A stretch of 64,000 nucleotides of DNA, taken from positions 1 through 64,000 of the forward strand of contig SUZI01000002.1 in the NCBI GenBank assembly GCA_015060005.1, given 5' to 3'. This document shows, one piece after another, positions 35,281 to 44,740 of the stretch. Under the pieces are notes generated by a model. That model did not search any database. It had not been told where the DNA came from and saw nothing but the letters and a program-made list of their open reading frames with translations. The stretch's first letter is position 1. The number at the start of each line of letters is the position of its first letter. A program made the position numbers and the translations under genes. The stretch is from Rikenellaceae bacterium. Lineage in GTDB: Bacteria > Bacteroidota > Bacteroidia > Bacteroidales > Rikenellaceae.

Positions 35281-36525
35281 ATGAATTTGGAGTATATCAT
35301 TGCACGTCGTACCGCTATCGAGGACCGAGCATCCCGCTCCTCGGTGATGATGCGTATAGCCCTCTTCGCGGTGGTGCTGGGCGTGGCGGTGATGATACTC
35401 ACGCTCGCTGTGATAGCAGGCTTCCGCACCGAGATATACTCTACGTTGCGGGGCTTCGGTGCCGACATAAGCCTCACACACTACACCGCTCTGGGCTACA
35501 GCGAGCCCGAGAGGGTCGAATACGACTCGCTATGGACTGAAGAGCTGAGGGCGATGCCCGAGGTGCGGAGCGTGGGCAGCTACGCCACGATGGGCTGTAT
35601 GGCGAAGAGTGGCGAGAATGTTGTTGGGCTGAGCCTCAAGGGTATAGGCGTAGACTACCCCTCAGAGTGGTGGGAGAGCCGCATAGTGGAGGGTGAGATG
35701 CCCGATGTGCGAAGCGAGAACCGCCGCAAGGAGATACTCCTCTCGGAGCGTACCGCACAGCTGCTGGGGCTGAAGGTGGGCGACAAGGTGGAGATGCTCT
35801 TTATGGAGGGCGAGCGACCACGTCGCGACCGTCTGAAGATAGCGGGCTTATATGCTACGGGATTTGAGGAGGTGGACCGCACGATGGCTCTGGCGGATAT
35901 ACGCGACCTGCGACGCATAGGCTCGTGGGGCGAGAACGAGATAACGGGCTACGACATAATGCTACACGACGAGGCGGAGAGTGAGGCGGTAGCCGAGCAG
36001 ATAACACTCCTCTGCGAGGAGGCGGAGAGCGAGGCGGTGTGGAACCTATCGCCACTGACGCTCCGCGAGCGAGAGCCCGTAACATTTGACTGGCTCAAGG
36101 CACACAACATAAACGCACAGGTGATAATCGTAATACTCATCTGCGTGCTGCTCTTCAATATGGCTTCGGCGGTGCTCATTATGGTGTTGGACCGTCGGGC
36201 AACGATAGGGTTGCTGAAGGCTCAGGGTATGCGTAGCAGCCACATACGCCGCATATTCATCTTCCGCTCGGCACTGCTGTTAGGCAAAGGCTTGGTGTGG
36301 GGTAACGCGATAGCCCTCTCGCTGGCGTGGGTGCAGCAGGAGTGGCACGTGGTACGCCTCTCGGCTGAAGGGTATATGCTCAACTACCTGCCTGTGGAGG
36401 TGGAGTGGTGGTCGGTGGTGGCACTCAACGCAGGTGTCATAGCAATAACATTAGCGACGATGCTCCTGCCCTCGCAGCTCATATCACGCATAAGCCCTGC
36501 GGAGAACCTGAAGTATAAACAGTAA
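35281..36525 (+). CDS. LolC/LolE-type ABC transporter permease
   Basis: A 414-residue FtsX-fold permease, a distant paralogue of the one at 2264-3460. The N-terminus (NLEYIIARRTAIEDRASRSS) precedes TM1 at ~23-48. A periplasmic domain follows, then TM2-4 at ~280-305, ~330-355 and ~375-400. Bacteroidota carry several such permeases, generally thought to move lipoproteins from the inner membrane; the ATPase is elsewhere. It is followed by menG 21 bp downstream. Confidence 0.87.
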   Translation: MNLEYIIARRTAIEDRASRSSVMMRIALFAVVLGVAVMILTLAVIAGFRTEIYSTLRGFGADISLTHYTALGYSEPERVEYDSLWTEELRAMPEVRSVGSYATMGCMAKSGENVVGLSLKGIGVDYPSEWWESRIVEGEMPDVRSENRRKEILLSERTAQLLGLKVGDKVEMLFMEGERPRRDRLKIAGLYATGFEEVDRTMALADIRDLRRIGSWGENEITGYDIMLHDEAESEAVAEQITLLCEEAESEAVWNLSPLTLREREPVTFDWLKAHNINAQVIIVILICVLLFNMASAVLIMVLDRRATIGLLKAQGMRSSHIRRIFIFRSALLLGKGLVWGNAIALSLAWVQQEWHVVRLSAEGYMLNYLPVEVEWWSVVALNAGVIAITLATMLLPSQLISRISPAENLKYKQ

Positions 36526-36546
36526 AGAAACGTAAGATATTGATAT

Positions 36547-37287
36547 ATGAAACCATATAACATTCCTGACCGCACGAAGAAGGAGGAGGTGCAGCTGATG
36601 TTCGACAACATAGCACCCTCGTACGACAGGCTCAACCACATATTCTCGTTCTCGATAGATAAGATGTGGCGACGACGTGTGGTCAACATAGTGCGTCGGG
36701 AGAAGCCCGAGCGAATACTCGACATAGCCACAGGCACAGCCGACCTTGCCATAGCGATGGCAAAACGTATGCCCTCGGCACGTGTGATGGGTGTCGACCT
36801 ATCGGAGAAGATGCTCGCAGTGGCTGCCGAGAAGGTCGCTCGTCAGGGGTTAGACGACCACATAGCACTATACCAGGGCGACGCCGAGCAGCTCGAGATA
36901 GAGAGTGGCGTGATAGATGTGGCGACGGTAGCCTTCGGCGTGCGTAACTTCGGCGATATGGAGCGTGCCCTCGGCGAGGTGTGGCGTGTGCTGCGTGAGG
37001 GAGGCGAGTTTGTGGTATTAGAGTTCTCTACGCCACGTAACGCCTTGGTACGTAAGACGTATGGGCTATACTCGAAACGTATAATGCCCTCGGTGGGAGG
37101 TATGGTATCGCACGACAAGAAGGCATACGACTACCTGCCGGCATCCATCTCGGAGTTTCCCGAGCCAGAGCGATTTATGGATATGTTGCGTGAGGCGGGA
37201 TTTGAGGAGTGTCGCCGACGCAGCCAGAGCTTCGGCATAGCACAGATATACACCTGTCGCAAGCCCGTAACGACAAAAACAGAATAA
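36547..37287 (+). CDS. menG: Demethylmenaquinone methyltransferase
   Basis: A 246-residue UbiE/MenG enzyme that C-methylates demethylmenaquinone in the last step of menaquinone synthesis. Features: MFDNIAPSYDRLNHIFSFSI at the N-terminus, SAM motif I ILDIATGTADLAIAMAKRMP, GVDLSEKML, and the ubiE signature TVAFGVRNFGDMERALGEVW with VLEFSTP. The next gene starts 2 bp after its stop. It shows that the cell makes menaquinone, the likely carrier in anaerobic respiration here. Confidence 0.96.
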   Translation: MKPYNIPDRTKKEEVQLMFDNIAPSYDRLNHIFSFSIDKMWRRRVVNIVRREKPERILDIATGTADLAIAMAKRMPSARVMGVDLSEKMLAVAAEKVARQGLDDHIALYQGDAEQLEIESGVIDVATVAFGVRNFGDMERALGEVWRVLREGGEFVVLEFSTPRNALVRKTYGLYSKRIMPSVGGMVSHDKKAYDYLPASISEFPEPERFMDMLREAGFEECRRRSQSFGIAQIYTCRKPVTTKTE

Positions 37288-37289
37288 CG

Positions 37290-37793
37290 ATGCGAGTGTG
37301 GCGATGGATGATAGTGGTAGCGGCAGTGGTGCTCGCAGCGTGTAGCGGAGGTAACCGCATACATCTGGGCGAGGTAACACTCATCGATGTGGAGTATCCC
37401 ACAGCCGACGAGAGCTATCTGCCACAATATGTAACCCTCGCAGCCGAGGTGAACAATGGTGGCGGAGCACTGCGACTCAAGGAGTGTCGTTTCTGGCTCT
37501 ACTACAACCATCGCAAGGTGGCGTTGGTGGAACTCGACAGGGCGGTGAAGGTACCACGCCGAAGCCTCAGCGAGGTGAAGCTGCGTATGCACGTGGCGGT
37601 GGCACGTAACTCACAGACGTTACCTCTGCGACGAGCCCTGCAGACAGGCGAGTTGGAGAATGTGCAGATAAGCTGGGAGGCAAAGGTCGGCAAAGGGCTG
37701 CTCGGAACGAAGATAGAGCAGTCGCCAGAGCAGATAGAGGAGGTGCTGTCGGGAGAGACCATAGCCGAGATACAAAAGATTATAAAGGAGTAA
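37290..37793 (+). CDS. Small lipoprotein (LEA14-like pattern)
   Basis: A 167-residue lipoprotein with lipobox LAAC (Cys near residue 18). The mature part alternates strands (VTLIDVEYPTADESYLPQYV, then LKECRFWLYYNHRKVALVEL), resembling LEA14/WHy beta-sandwich proteins, though I cannot confirm this. The start ATG 37290 lies 2 bp after the menG stop; an upstream extension would overlap menG. The next gene follows 14 bp later. Function unknown. Confidence 0.75.
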   Translation: MRVWRWMIVVAAVVLAACSGGNRIHLGEVTLIDVEYPTADESYLPQYVTLAAEVNNGGGALRLKECRFWLYYNHRKVALVELDRAVKVPRRSLSEVKLRMHVAVARNSQTLPLRRALQTGELENVQISWEAKVGKGLLGTKIEQSPEQIEEVLSGETIAEIQKIIKE

Positions 37794-37807
37794 GCAACAT
37801 AAGAGAT

Positions 37808-38362
37808 ATGAGACGTATAGCATTGATGTTCATAGCCTTGGTGGCAGCAGGCACTGTGGCGGCACAGAGCACCGAGCAGGTGCGACACCGCTTGGCAAAA
37901 GCTCCAGGCGAGGTAGTCGTGGTGGAGCAGGCAGAGGCGGCGGCCGCTGTGAAGGCTGTCGATGGCAGAGCCAAACGTGAGAAGGTGGCGGGATATACCA
38001 TACTGCTCTTCTCGGATAACTCGCCCCTGGCACGTGAGAACGCCTTCAAGGCGAAGGAGGCTTTCGAGCATAACTTCCGCGACACCAAGCTCACTATGTA
38101 TTACGAGTCGCCCTCGTTCTACGTTACGGCAGGAGCATACCTGACGATGGAGGAGGCTGTAATAGAGCTCAACCGCTTCCGCCAGATATTCCCCAAAGCT
38201 ATCGTGCAGAGCAAGGAGCTCGAGGTGGAGCAGTTCACCAAGATAGAGGGCTTGCACGACAAGCCTCGCCGCAGTGAGGAGAGCCGCATAGAGGCTGACA
38301 CCACAGCCACAGAGCCCGAGGTGGATAGCCTCGTGGGAAAGATATTTGAGCCTGTTCAATAG
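37808..38362 (+). CDS. Exported SPOR-like domain protein
   Basis: A 184-residue secreted protein: a signal peptide ending at TVAAQ (~residue 20), then an Ala/Glu/Val-rich linker, then residues ~60-140 that look like a SPOR domain (GYTILLFSDNSPLARENAFK, SPSFYVTAGAYLTMEEAVIE, FRQIFPKAIV). SPOR domains bind denuded peptidoglycan glycan strands at division sites. The C-terminus is acidic and low-complexity. The P-type ATPase gene follows 30 bp later. The SPOR assignment is by pattern and moderate. Confidence 0.75.
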   Translation: MRRIALMFIALVAAGTVAAQSTEQVRHRLAKAPGEVVVVEQAEAAAAVKAVDGRAKREKVAGYTILLFSDNSPLARENAFKAKEAFEHNFRDTKLTMYYESPSFYVTAGAYLTMEEAVIELNRFRQIFPKAIVQSKELEVEQFTKIEGLHDKPRRSEESRIEADTTATEPEVDSLVGKIFEPVQ

Positions 38363-38392
38363 AAAAGTGAAAACGAAAAACAGATATAACAA

Positions 38393-40987
38393 ATGAGTAC
38401 TACACAACATCCTAACAACCAAGGACTTACCGAAGAGCAGGTGGCTAAGAGCCGTGCTACCTACGGAGCCAACCTGCTTACACCGCCTCCACAGACACCC
38501 TGGTGGAAGCTCTACATCGAGAAGTTCAAAGACCCCATTATCATAATCCTGCTCTTCGCCACAGCCATCTCGTTGGTGGTGGGCATAGTGGAGGGTAACT
38601 TCACAGAGTCGATAGGTATCATAGTGGCTATACTGCTGGCTACGGGCGTGGGCTTCTGGCAGGAGTATAGTGCCAAGCGTAAGTTCGACGCTCTGCGTAA
38701 CGACAAGGATTTTGAGCCTGTCAAGGTGCGTCGTGATGGTGTGGTGGTAGAGATAACAAAAGACCAGATGGTCGTGGGCGACGTGGCGGTGCTCTCGGCA
38801 GGCGACGAGATACCTGCCGACATACGCCTATATGCGGCGACAGATATGAAGGTCTCGGAGTCGGCTATGACGGGTGAGTCGGTAGCGGTGAGCAAGTATC
38901 CTATGGATGAGGAGTACACAGGCTCGGGCTTCGCTCCCTACACCCTGCTGCGTGGCACAACAATAGAGCAGGGCTTTGGCGAGGGCGTAGTGGTGGCTGT
39001 GGGCGACGCTACCGAGATAGGTAAGACCACACGTCAGGCGAGCGAGGAGACCAACACAAGCACACCTCTCGAGGAGAAGCTCGGCGAGTTGGCACATAAG
39101 ATAAACATCATAGCCTTCGGCATTGCGGCAGTTATGTTCATTATGCTCAACCTCGCACATTGGGACTTCGCCTTTGGCGATGCACACTTCGCGTGGGATA
39201 TGGAGCTCCTGAAGTCGGAGATTATGTTCCTGATGGGTGCTGTGGTGGTTGTCATCGTGGCTGTGCCCGAGGGATTGCCTCTCTCGGTAACATTGGCGTT
39301 GGCATTCTCGATGAAGACTATGGCACGCGAGAACAACCTCGTGAAGAAGATGCACGCCTGCGAGACTATAGGTGCAGTGAATGTAATCTTCACCGATAAG
39401 ACAGGTACGCTGACACAAAACCGTATGCGTGTGGTTGACGAGAGCGTCGTCGAGGGCAGAGCCGAGGCTTTCCGCTTAGTAGGCGTGCTCAACTCGACAG
39501 CCGAGTTCTCGGGCGAGGAGCAGGTGCTGGGCAACCCTACCGAGTCGGCTATATTGCTACACACGGGCTTCGAGGCAACGAAGAAGCTGCGTGAGGAGTG
39601 GGAGATAGAGGATAGAATACCCTTCTCGAGTGCATACAAATATATGGTTACTGCGGCTCACGCCATATCATCGGGCGAGAAGATGCTGATGATAAAGGGT
39701 GCTCCCGAGGTCATATCACGCATCATAGGTCGTGATGACTACCTCGCCGAGGTGGCACAGCAGCAGGACCGAGGTCGCCGTGCCATATCGGCTGCCCTCA
39801 TCGAGGGCGACTTCGCCACAACGAAAGCTGCATTGGAGGCAGGCGAGGGCGTCAAGGCGGAGTATCTCGGCTCGTGGTTTATCGAGGACCCCGTACGTGG
39901 CGACGTGCCCGAGGCTATTGCCAAGTGCTACGGTGCAGGTATCGACGTGGTGATGATGACGGGCGACAACATAAAGACAGGCTCGGAGATAGCACGTCAG
40001 GCAGGATTTAAGAATGTGTGGGCGATAGAGGCTAAGGACTTCTGGACAGCCATAGAGCACCCACAGCAGGGCAGAGAGTTCCCTAACGTGATAACACGCT
40101 GCACGCCTATCAACAAGCTCGACATCTTGAAGTGGGCACAGGGCAAACGCTTGGTGTGTGCTATGACGGGCGACGGTGTGAACGACTCGCCATCGCTCAA
40201 CTATGCCGACGTGGGTATCGCTATGGGCTCGGGAACATCGGTAGCAAAGGAGGCGGCAGACATAGTACTTCTCGATGACGCCTTTCCATCAATCGTTACG
40301 GGTGTTAAGTGGGGCCGCTCGCTCTACAAGAACATCAAGAACTTCCTCTTCTTCCAGCTATCGATAAACGTCTCGGCGTGTCTTATCGCAATATTTGGTC
40401 CGATAGTGGGTGTGGCTATGCCATTCACCGTTATGCAGTTCCTCTGGATAAACCTTGTGATGGACTCGTTGGCAGCTATGGCTTTAGCATCGCAGCCTGC
40501 CGATGAGCGAGTGCTCAAGGATAAGCCACGTCCACGCGAAGAGTTCATCATCAACCGCTCGCTGATGCGTTATATCTTCGGCTTTGGTGGCGTGGTATGG
40601 TTAGTCTCGACACTCATACTGCTCGGCATGGCTCATCCGCAGTGGGTAGCCGATATGGGTATTGGCGTGGTGTCGGACTTCTTCTCGCATATGAACAAGA
40701 CATCGTTCTTCGCAGCATATATGGTGCTCAACCTGTGGAATATGTTCAACGCACGTGTCATCGGCAAGGGCGAGTCGATATTCTACCACTTAGCAAGCAA
40801 CGTGAAGTTCCTCGCTATGGTAGTGCTCATCTTCGTCTGCACGGTGCTGATAGTGAACTATGGCGGCGACTTCTTCCAGACAGAGCCTCTGAGCTGGCAG
40901 GAGTGGCTGTGGATAGTGGCTGCTACGTCGCCTGTAGTGGTGGTGCGTGAGCTGTGGTTCCAGCTCTTCGGCAGACGTAACAAATAG
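38393..40987 (+). CDS. Calcium-translocating P-type ATPase (PMCA-like)
   Basis: An 864-residue P2-type cation ATPase. It has a cation-transporter N-terminal domain, the actuator loop ESAMTGESVAVSKYP (~residues 162-175), the membrane motif VAVPEGLPLSVTLALAF (a P2B Ca-pump type), the phosphorylated Asp335 in DKTGTLTQNRM, and the hinge GDGVNDSPSL near residue 593. Ten membrane segments are expected. It exports Ca2+ (or a similar divalent cation) from the cytoplasm. It follows the SPOR-like gene in the same direction. Confidence 0.93.
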   Translation: MSTTQHPNNQGLTEEQVAKSRATYGANLLTPPPQTPWWKLYIEKFKDPIIIILLFATAISLVVGIVEGNFTESIGIIVAILLATGVGFWQEYSAKRKFDALRNDKDFEPVKVRRDGVVVEITKDQMVVGDVAVLSAGDEIPADIRLYAATDMKVSESAMTGESVAVSKYPMDEEYTGSGFAPYTLLRGTTIEQGFGEGVVVAVGDATEIGKTTRQASEETNTSTPLEEKLGELAHKINIIAFGIAAVMFIMLNLAHWDFAFGDAHFAWDMELLKSEIMFLMGAVVVVIVAVPEGLPLSVTLALAFSMKTMARENNLVKKMHACETIGAVNVIFTDKTGTLTQNRMRVVDESVVEGRAEAFRLVGVLNSTAEFSGEEQVLGNPTESAILLHTGFEATKKLREEWEIEDRIPFSSAYKYMVTAAHAISSGEKMLMIKGAPEVISRIIGRDDYLAEVAQQQDRGRRAISAALIEGDFATTKAALEAGEGVKAEYLGSWFIEDPVRGDVPEAIAKCYGAGIDVVMMTGDNIKTGSEIARQAGFKNVWAIEAKDFWTAIEHPQQGREFPNVITRCTPINKLDILKWAQGKRLVCAMTGDGVNDSPSLNYADVGIAMGSGTSVAKEAADIVLLDDAFPSIVTGVKWGRSLYKNIKNFLFFQLSINVSACLIAIFGPIVGVAMPFTVMQFLWINLVMDSLAAMALASQPADERVLKDKPRPREEFIINRSLMRYIFGFGGVVWLVSTLILLGMAHPQWVADMGIGVVSDFFSHMNKTSFFAAYMVLNLWNMFNARVIGKGESIFYHLASNVKFLAMVVLIFVCTVLIVNYGGDFFQTEPLSWQEWLWIVAATSPVVVVRELWFQLFGRRNK

Positions 40988-41027
40988 ATAAAGAGAGTAT
41001 AACCCCCAATAAAAAACAGATTTCGAG

Positions 41028-41627
41028 ATGTATACTTTTGACCACGACCTATTCCTTGCCCTCAACTTCGATGGTGGGGAGGTGATGGACACCCTGATGA
41101 AGGTGCTCACCTCGCCCGCAGGATGGACACCCCTCTTCCTGCTTATGCTCTACCTTATGTGGCGACGTGGGTCGTGGCGTGAGGTGCTGCTCTTTGTGGC
41201 GGTGCTGGGACTTACGTGTCTTCTTGCCGATGCTGTGGCAGGCATAGGCAAGCATAACGGGTGGATAGGCTCGTGGTGGCAACCCTTTGAGCCTCGTCTA
41301 CGCCCAATGTGGGAGCCTGCATTGGAGGGACAGGTGCATTTCGTACGTGAGGGTGGACAGTATGGCACCATATCGGGCCACGCAGCCAACTTCGTCAGCA
41401 TAGCCTGCATAGGTGCGTGGTTTGTGCGTCGCCGCTGGGCGACAGCTCTGTTGGTGGCAATGGTGCTCATCGTCTGCTACACACGTATCTACTTGGGCTA
41501 CCACTACCCTATGGATTTATTGTGGGGAACACTCACCGGCTGCACCATAAGCTTCGCTATGATACAGGCTCTCAAGCACTCGCCACTCTATGCACGATTG
41601 GAGTCGTGGCGAGCCGCCCAAGCGTAG
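41028..41627 (+). CDS. PAP2-family membrane phosphatase
   Basis: A 199-residue membrane protein with five or six segments and the PAP2 motifs: an RLRP element near residue 90 (first motif, degenerate), GTISGHAANF with the SGH core, and YTRIYLGYHYPMDLLWG with the catalytic His and Asp. Relatives dephosphorylate undecaprenyl pyrophosphate or phosphatidylglycerol phosphate. The absence of a clear K-x6-RP lysine in motif 1 is notable; an earlier IGKHNGW Lys might serve. It is 40 bp after the ATPase gene. Confidence 0.9.
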   Translation: MYTFDHDLFLALNFDGGEVMDTLMKVLTSPAGWTPLFLLMLYLMWRRGSWREVLLFVAVLGLTCLLADAVAGIGKHNGWIGSWWQPFEPRLRPMWEPALEGQVHFVREGGQYGTISGHAANFVSIACIGAWFVRRRWATALLVAMVLIVCYTRIYLGYHYPMDLLWGTLTGCTISFAMIQALKHSPLYARLESWRAAQA

Positions 41628-41689
41628 AGGGCTAAAAGGTGTTATCGGAGCGGAAGAATATCCGAGCAATAGAATATAAGTTGTATAAC

Positions 41690-41775
41690 AAGAGCTATTT
41701 TGAAGCTGCTCGCAGACTGAGAAACCGCAGTTTACTTGACGTAAATGAGGATTTCTCAGACAAGGCAGATGCCGA
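41690..41775 (+). repeat. Diverged family D-like fragment
   Basis: Contains CCGCAGTTTACTTGACGTAA, close to the CCGCAGTTTACTCGACGTAA of the family D copies at 57969 and 60194. A GTG-started 81-codon reading frame (41639-41884) runs through it and into the antisense of the VWA gene; I do not regard it as a proven gene. Confidence 0.5.
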
Positions 41776-41794
41776 AAGAGCCTTGTTAGACAGC

Positions 41795-42808
41795 TTATTC
41801 AAAGAGGTTGAAGCGGCGTATGCGATGATTACGTCGGGGAAGGATTATAGCCTCGGCAAGAAGCAACACCAAAGCTATCACTAAAGGGTAGATATAGAGC
41901 TCGTTGTAACGCTCATAGGAGGTCTTGTTCAGAAGTGAACGCTCCATCTGGTCGATGCCTCGCACGATGTCGCTCAAGCCTATATCCTGCTTGGTGGCAC
42001 GCACATAGGCTCCGCCCGTCGCAGCGGCTATCTCGCGGAGTGTCTCCTCGCCCAACTTAGAGACCACCATCTCGCCATTCTCATCCTTGATATAGTTGCC
42101 ACCGATACGTATCGGAGCACCCTCGGGAGTGCCTATACCTATTGTATATATGGTTACACCCTCCTGCTCGGCAAGCTCTAACTCCTCGCCGAGGTCGCCC
42201 TCGTGGTTCTCACCATCGGTGATGAGTATCACCACGCGGCTACGCTCACTGTCGGCAGAGAACGAGAGCATCGCCTGACGTAACGCCTGGGCTATGTCGG
42301 TGCCCTGCATAGCGACCACATCGGGCGAGATACGACGTGTGAAGGCACGTGCCAAGTGGTAGTCATTGGCAATAGGATACTGCACCTTAGCCTCACCTGC
42401 AAAGACCACCAAGCCTATATGTTCATCACGCAACTCACCGAGGAGCTTCGTGATAGCATATTTTGTTCGCTCGAGGCGGTTGGGCTCAAAATCCTCCGCC
42501 AACATAGAGTTCGACACGTCGACAGCCAAGACTATCTCCACGCCACGTGCGTGCTCCTGGTGGAGCTCCGAGCCCTTCTGTGGGCGTGCTATGGCGAGGA
42601 TGAGAAAGACCACAGCGAGCAGCGTAAGCGTCGCCCTCAACCCTATACGCCACGCCGAATAGTCGGGTATAAGCTCCGCCACCAACGCCTCATCGCCAAA
42701 ACGTGCCATAAGACGGCGGCGACGTGCCCTGAGCAGGGCATAGATGATGAGCATTGCGGGGACTATGGCAAGCAGCCACAGATATTCTATATTTGCAAAT
42801 CGAAACAT
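41795..42808 (-). CDS. batB: VWA-domain membrane protein, BatB-like
   Basis: 337 residues. Two N-terminal segments (~7-25 and ~58-76), a von Willebrand A domain at ~88-285 with MIDAS start LAVDVSNSML, and a C-terminal segment (~310-330). Bat proteins form the aerotolerance complex with MoxR; they are thought to scaffold protein assembly in the periplasm. It is the last gene of the operon and convergent with the PAP2 gene. It follows the BatA-like gene by 3 bp. Confidence 0.88.
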   Translation of the reverse strand: MFRFANIEYLWLLAIVPAMLIIYALLRARRRRLMARFGDEALVAELIPDYSAWRIGLRATLTLLAVVFLILAIARPQKGSELHQEHARGVEIVLAVDVSNSMLAEDFEPNRLERTKYAITKLLGELRDEHIGLVVFAGEAKVQYPIANDYHLARAFTRRISPDVVAMQGTDIAQALRQAMLSFSADSERSRVVILITDGENHEGDLGEELELAEQEGVTIYTIGIGTPEGAPIRIGGNYIKDENGEMVVSKLGEETLREIAAATGGAYVRATKQDIGLSDIVRGIDQMERSLLNKTSYERYNELYIYPLVIALVLLLAEAIILPRRNHRIRRFNLFE

Positions 42809-42811
42809 AGC

Positions 42812-43801
42812 CTACGGTAATCGTTTAAGTAACACCTTATCGATGAGCCACTCCGCCACCAGAGAGGCAAAGGCGGCAATGAGCCACCACAGGAAAAGCT
42901 CCTCGATATGAATCTTGTTGTGCACCTCGACCTTGCTCTTCTCCATAGCGTCAATCTGCTCGTAGATGAGCTGCAACGTCTGCTCCGAGGTGGCACGGAA
43001 ATATTCGCCTCCGGTGTCGGCAGCTATCTTCTGCAACACCTCCTCGTCAATCTCCACAGGCATCTGCTGGAAGATGAGCTCGCCAAACATATTGTACGCA
43101 GGATAGGGGGCTGTGCCCTTGGAGCCTACACCTATGGTGTAGACCTTGATACCCATATCGCGGGCTATCTCGCTCGCCATAAGAGGCGAAATCTCTCCTC
43201 GGTTGTTCACTCCATCGGTCAGCAGGATGACAACCTTCGAGCGGCTGTCGCTCTCACGCAAGCGGTTGATGGCTGTCGCCAAGCCGTTACCTATGGCTGT
43301 GCCATCGTCTATAACACCCGTACGCAGACGTCCCATAGCGGTGAGCACCTCCTCGGTGTTGGTCGTCAGGGGCGAGGGCGAGTATGCCTCACCGGCAAAA
43401 GCTACCAACGCTATGCGGTCGCTCTGCCTGCCGGCAACAAACTCCGCCGCCACACGCTTCGCCACGGTTATGCGGTCGGGCTGGAAGTCGCGTGCAAGCA
43501 TCGAGCCCGAGATATCCATCGCAACGACAATGTCGATACCCTCGCTCGTGGTGGTATGCTCCTCGCTCACTATCTGTGGGCGTGCCAACGCCACCACCAT
43601 AGCTGCCACCGCCGCCACACGTAACACGAAGGGGAGGTGTCGCACATAGTAACGCCACGTGCGGGGTGCACGACGCACGCCACTTGTCGACGAGATACGT
43701 ATCGACGCTCCGCCGGCAAATGTACGCCACACGTAGTATGCCACCAAAGGCACTACAAGCAACAGCAGCCACAATATATGGGGATGTGCAAAAATCTTCA
43801 T
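42812..43801 (-). CDS. batA: VWA-domain membrane protein, BatA-like
   Basis: 329 residues with the same layout as its neighbour: membrane segments near 8-25 and 55-75, a VWA domain at ~90-285 with intact MIDAS VAMDISGSMLARDF and TDGVNNRG, and a C-terminal segment near 300-320. It lies between the BatC-like TPR gene (6 bp upstream) and the BatB-like gene (3 bp downstream). The A/B labels follow the usual gene order and are less sure than the family. Confidence 0.88.
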   Translation of the reverse strand: MKIFAHPHILWLLLLVVPLVAYYVWRTFAGGASIRISSTSGVRRAPRTWRYYVRHLPFVLRVAAVAAMVVALARPQIVSEEHTTTSEGIDIVVAMDISGSMLARDFQPDRITVAKRVAAEFVAGRQSDRIALVAFAGEAYSPSPLTTNTEEVLTAMGRLRTGVIDDGTAIGNGLATAINRLRESDSRSKVVILLTDGVNNRGEISPLMASEIARDMGIKVYTIGVGSKGTAPYPAYNMFGELIFQQMPVEIDEEVLQKIAADTGGEYFRATSEQTLQLIYEQIDAMEKSKVEVHNKIHIEELFLWWLIAAFASLVAEWLIDKVLLKRLP

Positions 43802-43807
43802 CTTTGG

Positions 43808-44740
43808 TTACCAATTTTTCTTTCCACGAATAAGTATGCCTCGCTTCTTGTCGGCATCATCAACCTTCTGCTGTGTCTTATCCTCCTGAGCCTGAATAGC
43901 ATCCAACATCTGCTCACGCTGCTCGGGAGTCATACCGCTGGGCGACTCCTCCTGCTCGGGGTTGTCGCCACCCTGGGGCTGATTGTCGGGATTACTATCC
44001 TTATCATCGTCGCCATCCGACTGTTTGTCGTTCTGCTTGTCATCCGACTTGTCGTTCTGATTATCATTCTTCTTGTCATCCTGATTATCCTTCTGCTTGT
44101 CGGGATTGTTCTGGTTGTCGTTCTGATTTTGTTTATCGTTCTGCTTGTCGTTCTGGTTATCGTTATTCTGGTCGTTCTTATCGTCGTTTTGGTTGTTATC
44201 CTGGTTATTCTGATTGTTCTGGCCATTCTGGCCATTCTGGTCGTTCTGGTCATCGCCATCACCATCACCATCGCCTCCACCCTGATTCTGCTGCTGCTCC
44301 AGACGGGTACGCACATAGACATAGTTGTACTTGGCGTTCATATCCTCCGAGTTGAGCACCAACGAGCGACGGAAACTCTCCAACGACTGATGGAGGTTAC
44401 CCTGCATAAACTGTGCATAGCCCAGGTTGTAGTACGCAGCAGCCAACTCGCGGTCGGTACGCGTAGAGTCGGTCAACGCACGCTGCAACGCCTCCTGTGC
44501 TTCTGCCCAGCGTTCAGTCTTGATGTAGGCGTTACCCAGGTTGTAACGTGCCTCGTAGAGCGTAGAGTCGTGCTTCAACGCCTGCTGATAGGTGTCGGCA
44601 GACTTCTCGTAACGCTCCTCAGCAAAAGCCTTGTTGCCCTGACGCACCTGCTTGCGGTGAGGCAGATTTTGTGCCGACACAGAGCCACACCACACCACAC
44701 CGAGGAGTAATAATATATATATGGTAACTCTATTCATCAT
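43808..44740 (-). CDS. batC: TPR protein with Asn/Asp/Gln-rich tract, BatC-like
   Basis: 310 residues: a signal peptide (to VSAQ, ~24), three TPR-type repeats at ~30-140 (KAFAEERYEKSADTYQQALK, ARYNLGNAYIK, AAYYNLGYAQFMQGN), then a ~110-residue tract of Asn, Asp, Gln and Lys (~155-270), and a C-terminal helix ending IRGKKNW, the BatC-type end. BatC is a periplasmic TPR partner of the VWA proteins. Its start overlaps the preceding gene's stop (ATGA). The low-complexity tract is much longer than usual. Confidence 0.85.
   Translation of the reverse strand: MMNRVTIYILLLLGVVWCGSVSAQNLPHRKQVRQGNKAFAEERYEKSADTYQQALKHDSTLYEARYNLGNAYIKTERWAEAQEALQRALTDSTRTDRELAAAYYNLGYAQFMQGNLHQSLESFRRSLVLNSEDMNAKYNYVYVRTRLEQQQNQGGGDGDGDGDDQNDQNGQNGQNNQNNQDNNQNDDKNDQNNDNQNDKQNDKQNQNDNQNNPDKQKDNQDDKKNDNQNDKSDDKQNDKQSDGDDDKDSNPDNQPQGGDNPEQEESPSGMTPEQREQMLDAIQAQEDKTQQKVDDADKKRGILIRGKKNW

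Noticed and set aside
41639..41884. 81-codon plus-strand frame
   Set aside because: GTG start, repeat-derived core, and its end is antisense to the BatB-like gene.
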